Origin: Peptococcaceae bacterium | GTDB lineage: Bacteria > Bacillota > Peptococcia > Peptococcales > Peptococcaceae | Assembly (NCBI GenBank): GCA_017383785.1 | Contig: JAFNVD010000202.1 | Location: 1-9,323 of the forward strand | Length of the DNA: 9,323 nucleotides | Reading direction: 5' to 3' | Shown: piece by piece, positions 1 to 5,150 of the stretch | Layout: every line of letters begins with the position of its first letter | Position numbering within the stretch: the stretch's first letter is position 1 | Position numbers and translations under genes: made by a program | The notes under the pieces: generated by a model | Databases searched by the model: none | What the model was told of the DNA's origin: nothing | The model's input: the letters and a program-made list of their open reading frames with translations, nothing else

Positions 1-149
1 CGTATCAGCAATGTTTCGCTCAGTTCAGCTTCCAGTGAATGTATCATTTTTGTAGCAGCGGGTTGTGTAATAAACAAATTTTGTGCTGCTTTTGATATGG
101 AACCGGTAAGTGCTACTTCGTGAAAACATCGAATCCATTCTAACTTCAT
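1..149 (-). CDS. LysR-family transcriptional regulator, N-terminal part (runs off the left edge)
   Basis: Reading the minus strand from the ATG at 149 gives 49 complete codons that match the LysR-type winged helix-turn-helix. The protein starts MKLEWIRCFHEVALTGS, followed by the SKAAQNLFITQPAATK recognition-helix region and a SLEAELSETLLIR wing. This is the classic pattern in which an alanine pair, a TQPA motif and an LE-x-EL motif are spaced as in the family. A GAGGGA ribosome binding site lies 6-8 bases upstream (about 155-160), which supports this start. The C-terminal effector-binding domain, and therefore the ligand and target genes, are outside the window. LysR regulators often control a divergent neighbour, but the divergent gene here heads a housekeeping operon, so regulation of that operon is only a possibility. 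Confidence 0.88.
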   Translation of the reverse strand, partial: MKLEWIRCFHEVALTGSISKAAQNLFITQPAATKMIHSLEAELSETLLI

Positions 150-201
150 AAACAATCCCTCACAAATAAATAATCATGATATAGTGCCTTGTTTGAAGTA
201 T

Positions 202-231
202 ATATTAGCATAGTTAGAAACGAAAATACAA
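202..231 (-). promoter_or_regulatory. Putative promoter of the LysR-type regulator gene
   Basis: On the minus strand a TTGTAT -35-like hexamer (plus positions 226-231) is followed after 18 bases by TAATAT (202-207). This -10 is preceded by TGC, so it has the extended form. The start of transcription would fall near 195, giving a leader of roughly 45 bases before the ATG at 149. An 8-base perfect palindrome, ATCATGAT (173-180), lies in that leader and could be part of an operator. Assignment is by eye only. Confidence 0.35.
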
Positions 232-299
232 GAAATAATCTGTAGATGCAATTTTACATATGAAATTTGCTAAATTAATAAAAAAATTAGCGTTAGAGG

Positions 300-329
300 T
301 TGTTCATTGACACAAAAGTGTAGTATAAT
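300..329 (+). promoter_or_regulatory. Putative promoter of the HlyD-like/yggS/sepF operon
   Basis: A perfect TATAAT -10 hexamer lies at 324-329, about 30 bases before the first start codon. The best-spaced -35 candidate is TTGTTC at 300-305 (18-base spacer), a weak match. A perfect TTGACA occurs at 307-312 but is only 11 bases from the -10, too close for ordinary sigma-A use. The -10 is convincing, but which -35 is used is unclear. Confidence 0.5.
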
Positions 330-358
330 AAGCTTTAGTTTATAAGCAGGAGTATGCC

Positions 359-1288
359 ATGAAACAGAACGCTTTTTTTTCAAAACAGAATAGAGCTGTA
401 AAAGTGCTTCTGGTACTGATGGCTATATGGATGCTTTGGTTTGTTGGATCAGCAATTGTCGGTCAAGTACGCGATACATTTGTTCAGTCAGCAGAACTGC
501 ACTATACAACAATGGAACAGGTGGAAACAGGCTATGGTGTAGTCATAACGACAGAACATATTCTCAATGCGGCATTGGATGGTACAGCTGAGAGAGTAAT
601 TGCCGAAGGCGAACGAGTACGTAAAGGAAATGCCGTGTATCGTATTGGCGAAGAATATCAATATACTAACTTTTCCGGGCGTGTGTCATATAATATTGAC
701 GGATTGGAAAATGTATCGGATATAGGTATTATTGCAAACCTCGATTTGAAAGATTGTTATAATGCGCAGCAGAAAAAAAATAAACAAACCAACACAGCTG
801 TATTAGGAGAGCCTTATGCAAAGGTACAGGAAACCATGAATGGTTCCTCAGTGTATGTGGTGGTACCAAATACAAATCAAACTGCAGAGATTGGCATTGG
901 ACAAACTGTGCGTGTAAGGTTTACGGAAATTGATGAAACAGTAAAAGGTGAAATTGTGGAAGTTTTGAATACAGACGATGGAAAACGCTGTATGAAACTG
1001 AATGTCGGTTTGACCAATGAAGTATTGTTTCAGCATAGAGTGTATCAAATTGAACTGCCGTACAATAGTGAGCGTGTGCTAGTCCTTCCAAAACAGGCAT
1101 TAATCAAGAGACACGGTGCAAACGGTGTATATTATCTGCACAAAGGTTTTGTATTTTGGAAAGAAGTCACTGTCAGTGATCGTTGGCTTGATCAAGATGT
1201 ATTTGTTGTAGAGAGCGGCCTTGAAGAAGGCGATATTATAGTGACAACGCCTCGGCTTGTACGGGAAGGCGAAAATATTAAATTTTAG
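359..1288 (+). CDS. Membrane-anchored HlyD/membrane-fusion-like protein
   Basis: This 309-residue protein begins with a short basic stretch and one membrane segment at about residues 15-35, so it should be anchored in the cytoplasmic membrane with its bulk outside. Residues 68-96 look like the first half of a biotinyl-lipoyl fold (GTAERVIAEGERVRKGNAVY), and residues 104-117 (NFSGRVSYNIDGLE) like the second half. Only about seven residues separate them, so the long coiled-coil hairpin of true HlyD or RND adaptors is missing. The C-terminal part (about 240-309) resembles the membrane-proximal domain of membrane-fusion proteins, with VLVLPKQAL and VVESGLEEGDIIVTTP. An AGGAG site (348-352) lies 6 bases before the ATG. 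The gene heads the division cluster, and its TAG stop runs directly into the ribosome binding site of yggS. No ATPase, permease or outer-membrane partner is nearby. To my knowledge similar proteins precede yggS-sepF in other Bacillota, and their function is unknown. The fold call is fairly sure; a transport role is not shown. Confidence 0.75.
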   Translation: MKQNAFFSKQNRAVKVLLVLMAIWMLWFVGSAIVGQVRDTFVQSAELHYTTMEQVETGYGVVITTEHILNAALDGTAERVIAEGERVRKGNAVYRIGEEYQYTNFSGRVSYNIDGLENVSDIGIIANLDLKDCYNAQQKKNKQTNTAVLGEPYAKVQETMNGSSVYVVVPNTNQTAEIGIGQTVRVRFTEIDETVKGEIVEVLNTDDGKRCMKLNVGLTNEVLFQHRVYQIELPYNSERVLVLPKQALIKRHGANGVYYLHKGFVFWKEVTVSDRWLDQDVFVVESGLEEGDIIVTTPRLVREGENIKF

Positions 1289-1303
1289 AGGAGGATTTCA
1301 ACA

Positions 1304-1987
1304 ATGCGAACAATCGCAGACAATATTGCAGAAATCCGAAATAATATAGAGATTGCAAGAAAGAAAAGTCCTTGCCCTGAGCAAGAAATTACGTTAGTAG
1401 CTGTTACTAAAATGCATAGTGCAGAGGAAATTCACCAAGTGCTTGCTGCCGGGCAAACTCTTTTAGGGGAAAATCGTGTGCAGGAGCTGCTTGATAAGTA
1501 TGAGGCAGTAGGTGAAGGTGCAACATGGCACATTATCGGGCATTTGCAGAGTAATAAAGTAAAATATATTACAGACAAAGTCGTAATGGTTCATTCTTTG
1601 GAAAGCATGTCTTTGGCGAATGAACTGAGCAGTAGAATGCAATCATTGGGAAAAACAATGGATTGTTTGGTGCAAGTGAATATTGCAGATGAAGAAAGCA
1701 AATTTGGCTTAGAAAAAGATGCAGTGATACCGTTTATTGAAAAAGTAAGCCAAATGCCGGGAATTCGTATTAAAGGGCTGATGCATATTGCACCTTATTT
1801 TGAGAATGTTGAAGAGGTGCGCCCGATTTTCCGGGAAATGTATGGATTATTTAACGAAATAAAAGCATTGGCGATTCCGGGGGTAGATATGGACGTGCTT
1901 TCTATGGGCATGAGCCATGATTATCAGGTAGCCATTGAAGAAGGTGCCAATATGATTCGTGTTGGCAGTAGTATATTTGCGGTATAA
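1304..1987 (+). CDS. yggS: Pyridoxal phosphate homeostasis protein, YggS/YlmE/PROSC family
   Basis: YggS-family proteins bind pyridoxal 5'-phosphate, have no known enzymatic activity, and help balance the free PLP pool and, indirectly, amino-acid pools. The 227 residues match the usual length of the family and form a single alanine-racemase-like TIM barrel. The PLP-binding lysine is predicted as K36 in LVAVTKMHS. Other signatures are GENRVQE (55-61), WHIIGHLQSNK (75-85), KFGL (133-136), GLMHIAP (158-164), and the phosphate-binding end LSMGMSHD (199-206) with IRVGSSIF (218-225). An AGGAGG site (1289-1294) sits 9 bases before the ATG. The gene lies 15 bases after the HlyD-like gene and 32 bases before the sepF start, in the ylmE position of the Bacillus ylm-divIVA cluster, so it is almost certainly co-transcribed with the division genes. 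Confidence 0.96.
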   Translation: MRTIADNIAEIRNNIEIARKKSPCPEQEITLVAVTKMHSAEEIHQVLAAGQTLLGENRVQELLDKYEAVGEGATWHIIGHLQSNKVKYITDKVVMVHSLESMSLANELSSRMQSLGKTMDCLVQVNIADEESKFGLEKDAVIPFIEKVSQMPGIRIKGLMHIAPYFENVEEVRPIFREMYGLFNEIKALAIPGVDMDVLSMGMSHDYQVAIEEGANMIRVGSSIFAV

Positions 1988-2004
1988 TATTTTTTATATA
2001 CATG

Positions 2005-2012
2005 AAGGAGAG
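2005..2012 (+). promoter_or_regulatory. Ribosome binding site that fixes the sepF start
   Basis: AAGGAGAG at 2005-2012 lies 7 bases before the ATG at 2020. It lies after the in-frame ATG at 2002, so it cannot serve that codon. Translation therefore should begin at 2020. Confidence 0.85.
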
Positions 2013-2019
2013 ATGTAAC

Positions 2020-2532
2020 ATGGGTATCATGGAAAAAGTGGTAAGTGTGTTAGGCTTTGTAGACAGAGAAGAGGAAGAAGTAGAAGAAACTGTAGAGGAA
2101 AAACCTGTGCAGAAAGCAGCTCCGGTTGCATTAAGACAGGAAAGTAAACCGGCCGTTCGTCCAAATAACGTAGTAGCGTTTCATGGTGGCAAAGAAACAG
2201 CTAATCATCAAGATAATGCTAATGCTCGTGTAGTATTGGTAGAACCTGTTCGTTTTGAAGAGTCTCAGGGGATTGCAGACAATCTGCTGGAGCAGCGTGC
2301 CGTAGTGATTAATATTGAATCTTGCGATACAGACGTAGCAGCAAAAATTATCGATTTTGTTGGCGGCGTTGTATATGCTATTGACGGTACCATTCAGAAA
2401 GTAAGTCAGGGTATTATTTTAGCAGCACCTCATAATATTGATATTGCCAGTGAATTGAAAAATGATTTGGCAACTACCGATGAAGAAATCTTTGCGTGGA
2501 TTACGCAGTATAATCACAGAGGTGACTTTTAA
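2020..2532 (+). CDS. sepF: Cell division protein SepF
   Basis: SepF tethers FtsZ to the membrane and organises FtsZ filaments at the septum. The ATG at 2020 gives 170 residues, slightly longer than the roughly 150 of Bacillus SepF. The N-terminus MGIMEKVVSVLGFV forms a short amphipathic helix suited to membrane binding. It is followed by a highly acidic stretch (residues 16-28) and a variable linker to about residue 69. The conserved SepF domain runs from about 70 to 145, with VVLVEPVRFEE, AVVINIE, IIDFVGGVVYAIDGTIQKVSQGI-type core residues and the turn glycines G115-G116. A tail ends in NHRGDF. An upstream in-frame ATG at 2002 would add six residues (MKERCN) and hide the membrane helix start; the ribosome binding site argues against it. 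The TAA stop overlaps the proC ATG by one base (TAATG), which suggests translational coupling. Confidence 0.96.
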   Translation: MGIMEKVVSVLGFVDREEEEVEETVEEKPVQKAAPVALRQESKPAVRPNNVVAFHGGKETANHQDNANARVVLVEPVRFEESQGIADNLLEQRAVVINIESCDTDVAAKIIDFVGGVVYAIDGTIQKVSQGIILAAPHNIDIASELKNDLATTDEEIFAWITQYNHRGDF

Positions 2533-3353
2533 TGTCTGAATCTGTATTTGCATATCGCTATGGGTTTATTGGTGCAGGTGCTATGGCCGAGGCTATTGTT
2601 AGCGGTATGATACAAAGCGGTTTGTGCTCGGCTTCTGATATTGTGATGTCTAATCGCAGTACAGAAAAGTTGGAGCATATGAAAACTATGTATGGTGTGG
2701 CAACAGTGCTAAATAATAGCTTGGTAATGCAGCAGGCAGAATATATTATTTTGGCTGTGAAACCACAGCAGTTTTCTGCAGTGTGTGAGTCGTTGCAGAG
2801 TATGCCCGGAAGTAAACAAGTAATTGTTTCGATTATGGCGGGGCTTTCTATTGCTACAATTAAGGAAAAATTAGGAGACTGTATTGTATTTCGTGCAATG
2901 CCGAATACACCGGCTAAAATTGGCTGGGGGATGACAGGGCTGTCTTGTGATGCCGAAGCCAACGAAGCACATCGTCAAATTGTGCAAGGTATGTTTGACT
3001 GTGTAGGGAAAACTGTATTGGTAGACGAATCTTATATGGACGCCCTCGGTGCGGTAAGTGGTTGTGGCCCGGCATATATGTATCAGATTATAGAAGCACT
3101 GGCTGATGGTGCAGTCTTAGCTGGACTGCCTCGCGCCATGGCGTATGAACTGGCTGCACAAACTATGGCTGGTTCTGCTATGATGGTGCTGGAAACAGGA
3201 ATGCATCCGGGTGTGCTGAAAGATCAGGTGACTAGCCCCGGTGGTACTACCATTCGCGGTATTCAGGCAATGGAATCGCATGGTGTGCGAAATGCTATGA
3301 TAGAGGCTGTACAGCAGGCATATATTCGTTCAAAGGAGCTTGGTGAAACATAA
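2532..3353 (+). CDS. proC: Pyrroline-5-carboxylate reductase
   Basis: ProC reduces 1-pyrroline-5-carboxylate to L-proline with NAD(P)H, the last step of proline synthesis in the cytoplasm. The 273 residues match the family length. The N-terminal Rossmann domain has the glycine-rich loop YGFIGAGAMAEAI (10-22), NRSTEKL after the second strand (41-47) and ILAVKPQQF (73-81). RAMPNTPAKIGWGMTGLS (121-138) forms the conserved active-site side. The C-terminal helical dimerisation domain has GAVSGCGPAY (173-182) and the PROSITE-type signature LKDQVTSPGGTTIRGIQAME (229-248). A GAGGTGA site (2519-2525) inside the end of sepF precedes the ATG by 6 bases. The gene begins in the sepF stop and ends in the yggT start, both as TAATG, so it is tightly embedded in the division cluster. 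PLP-related and proline genes neighbour each other widely in bacteria (the yggS-proC pair). Confidence 0.97.
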   Translation: MSESVFAYRYGFIGAGAMAEAIVSGMIQSGLCSASDIVMSNRSTEKLEHMKTMYGVATVLNNSLVMQQAEYIILAVKPQQFSAVCESLQSMPGSKQVIVSIMAGLSIATIKEKLGDCIVFRAMPNTPAKIGWGMTGLSCDAEANEAHRQIVQGMFDCVGKTVLVDESYMDALGAVSGCGPAYMYQIIEALADGAVLAGLPRAMAYELAAQTMAGSAMMVLETGMHPGVLKDQVTSPGGTTIRGIQAMESHGVRNAMIEAVQQAYIRSKELGET

Positions 3354-3622
3354 TGGGACTCATGTATAAATTCTTAGCGTCAGCGGTATGGGTATTGAAC
3401 ATGTTGATTGTTGTACGCTGCTTTTTGTCTTTTATTCCGCACAATCCATATGGTTCCTTGATTCGTTATGTATATGAAATCACAGAACCTGTATTAGCAG
3501 TGTGTAGAAAGTTTTTACCGGAATCTTTACGCTATCCTATGGACTTTACACCGATGGTTGCGTTGTTACTGATTCAGGTAGTATACAGTGCAATCCTTAC
3601 AGTATTAAATATTTTGTTTTAG
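3353..3622 (+). CDS. yggT: YggT/YlmG-family small membrane protein
   Basis: The 89-residue protein has two hydrophobic segments, at about residues 7-27 and 65-86, joined by a loop. The family hallmarks are visible: RCFLSFIPHNP after the first segment, LIRYVYEITEPVLAVCRKFLP in the middle, and MDFTPMVALLLIQVV at the start of the second segment. This is a single-repeat YggT domain, the YlmG form found in Bacillota. Its molecular role is not known; relatives are linked to division, chloroplast nucleoid distribution or envelope stress. The ATG overlaps the proC stop (TAATG). The close GGTGA (3342-3346) with a 6-base spacer mirrors the site used by proC, while a stronger AAAGGAG (3332-3338) lies 14 bases away. 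A second in-frame ATG at 3362 is possible but worse placed. Confidence 0.92.
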   Translation: MGLMYKFLASAVWVLNMLIVVRCFLSFIPHNPYGSLIRYVYEITEPVLAVCRKFLPESLRYPMDFTPMVALLLIQVVYSAILTVLNILF

Positions 3623-3629
3623 GTGAATT

Positions 3630-4394
3630 ATGTTAACACTGTCGACAGAAGAAAAACAGTTTATCAGCCGTTTGGAAGATCGGATTGAAAGAGTAGAAAC
3701 CCGTTATCAAGAAGAACTGACCGATTTTTTAGAGCCAAGATTACAGCTGGTAGCGGATGAATATCTTCGTTCAAAAAAAATTAGTCGTTATCTGTTTTGC
3801 GGCGGTTATGAAAATGCTGAACGAAAACGGTTGGTGCTATTTCCGGAATATAGTGAGCTATCTTGCGATTTAGCAGGGATTACGCTGTTAGAATTTCAAG
3901 GTCGTCTTGATTTTGTATCAGTGAATCATCGTGATTTTTTAGGTGCAATTATGAGTTTGGGGTTGCGCAGAGAGAAACTTGGCGATTTATTGGTGACAGA
4001 GACAGGCTGTGCGCTGTTTGTACAGCAGGAAGTGGCAGCGTATATTATGCAAAATGAATTGCGCGTAAAGCACGTACCACTTACGATTGTAGAAAAGTCT
4101 TTGGATACATTTGAGCCTCCAATGCAAAATACAAAAGAATTAAATATTATGGTTTCTTCTATGCGTTTGGATACCATACTGGCTCATGGATTGAATCTTT
4201 CTCGCAGCAAAGCTATGGATTTGATTCAATCAGGTAAAGTAAAAGTAAACCATAGCGAAGTGCTTGATAACGACTATACTTGTAGACAAGAAGATTTGAT
4301 TTCTTGCAGAGGGTTCGGTAGAATTCGTGTTGGAGAGCAATCCGGAGAAACGAAAAAAGGTAAATTGAAAGTTACCTTGATAAAATATATATAA
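3630..4394 (+). CDS. ylmH: S4-domain RNA-binding protein YlmH
   Basis: YlmH-family proteins bind ribosomal or tRNA-containing complexes. In Bacillus subtilis YlmH has been shown to act in ribosome-associated quality control, binding 50S subunits with peptidyl-tRNA and overlapping in function with RqcP. The 254 residues match the family length. The N-terminal helical and mixed domain (about 1-75) contains FLEPRLQLVADEY and a YLFCGGYENAERKR motif (54-66). The middle domain (about 75-165) contains REKLGDLLVTETGCALFV. The C-terminal S4 domain (about 178-235) reads SMRLDTILAHGLNLSRSKA followed by DLIQSGKVKVN and GRIRVG, with a basic tail (KKGKLK). AGGTGA overlaps the yggT stop and lies only about 4 bases before the ATG. 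The gene follows yggT by 7 bases and precedes divIVA by 67, as in the Bacillus ylm cluster. Confidence 0.94.
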   Translation: MLTLSTEEKQFISRLEDRIERVETRYQEELTDFLEPRLQLVADEYLRSKKISRYLFCGGYENAERKRLVLFPEYSELSCDLAGITLLEFQGRLDFVSVNHRDFLGAIMSLGLRREKLGDLLVTETGCALFVQQEVAAYIMQNELRVKHVPLTIVEKSLDTFEPPMQNTKELNIMVSSMRLDTILAHGLNLSRSKAMDLIQSGKVKVNHSEVLDNDYTCRQEDLISCRGFGRIRVGEQSGETKKGKLKVTLIKYI

Positions 4395-4395
4395 T
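4365..4395 (+). promoter_or_regulatory. Possible internal promoter before divIVA
   Basis: TTGAAA (4365-4370) and a perfect TATAAT (4390-4395) are separated by 19 bases. They overlap the last codons and stop of ylmH and lie about 65 bases ahead of the divIVA start. The spacer is long and the region is AT-rich, so chance similarity is quite possible. Confidence 0.3.
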
Positions 4396-4461
4396 AACAA
4401 ATTAGTTATGATTAAATACACTATGAAATAAGAAAAGGAACGAACTGAGGAGGATGAGCCT

Positions 4462-5073
4462 ATGCTGAAACCAATGGACATTCATAACAAAGAGTTTAAA
4501 AGAGTAATGCGTGGTTACGATGTAGAAGAAGTAGATGAATTTTTAGATGAAATCATCGTAGACTTTGAAAAAATGCAGCGTGAACTGGATGTGTTAAAAA
4601 CACAGATTAGCAATTACAGCGAAAATATGAATAATTATCGCGAAAAAGAATTGTCTTTGAATAATGTAATGCTGTCTGCACAGCGTTTTGCGGATCAGCT
4701 GACCGTAGATGCAGAACGTAAAGCTGCTGAAATTATTGCAAATGCTGAACGTGAAGCAGAAAAAATTGTGGGCAGTACACAGGAAAAATACAATCAGGTA
4801 TTGGCTGACTATGCAATTTTAGCAAATCGTTATAATGATGCAAAAGAAACACTGCGCGATTATTTCCGTACACAGTTGACAATTTTAGATCAAGACGAAG
4901 CAGGAATTGCATCCGCAGAAGTAGCAGAGTATATCAAACAGGCAGAACAGTTGCCACAGGCTGTTGCAGAAGCTGAGAAGAAAGCAATGGCTGAAAACGA
5001 AGAAACAAAACTGAATGTAAAATTGAAAGAATTGATGGAAAGCACAACCGTGTCTGAGCCTGTTCAGGAGTAA
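4462..5073 (+). CDS. divIVA: Cell division / polarity scaffold protein DivIVA
   Basis: DivIVA forms coiled-coil oligomers that bind negatively curved membrane at poles and septa and recruit division, chromosome-anchoring or cell-wall proteins. This 203-residue protein starts with the conserved N-terminal lipid-binding domain, MLKPMDIHNKEFKRVMRGYD, followed by VEEVDEFLDEIIVDFEKM. A long coiled coil runs from about 28 to 165 with heptad-rich KAAEIIANAEREAEKI (about 88-103), and an acidic, non-conserved tail follows. The membrane-inserting Phe17-Arg18 pair of Bacillus DivIVA corresponds here to Met16-Arg17. An AGGAGG site (4448-4453) lies 8 bases before the ATG. The gene has a 67-base gap upstream and a 77-base gap downstream to ileS, the usual divIVA-ileS arrangement. 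GpsB is a shorter relative, but the length and long coiled coil favour DivIVA. Confidence 0.95.
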   Translation: MLKPMDIHNKEFKRVMRGYDVEEVDEFLDEIIVDFEKMQRELDVLKTQISNYSENMNNYREKELSLNNVMLSAQRFADQLTVDAERKAAEIIANAEREAEKIVGSTQEKYNQVLADYAILANRYNDAKETLRDYFRTQLTILDQDEAGIASAEVAEYIKQAEQLPQAVAEAEKKAMAENEETKLNVKLKELMESTTVSEPVQE

Positions 5074-5091
5074 TATTCTACGGAGATTACG

Positions 5092-5118
5092 TTGTATCCA
5101 TTTGTTTGAGTTTATAAT
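5092..5118 (+). promoter_or_regulatory. Possible internal promoter before ileS
   Basis: In the 77 bases between divIVA and ileS, a perfect TATAAT (5113-5118) is preceded by TTGTAT (5092-5097) with a short 15-base spacer. The start point would lie near 5125, leaving only about 25 bases of leader. No T-box leader, terminator hairpin or other riboswitch fits in the gap. Confidence 0.35.
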
Positions 5119-5150
5119 TTATTAAATATATTTTTGAGGTGAACTAGAAA

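Noticed and set aside
859..867. GGTGGTACC, resembling the T-box antiterminator core
   Set aside because: It lies inside the coding sequence of the HlyD-like gene (Val-Val-Pro codons), lacks the rest of a T-box and has no terminator downstream.
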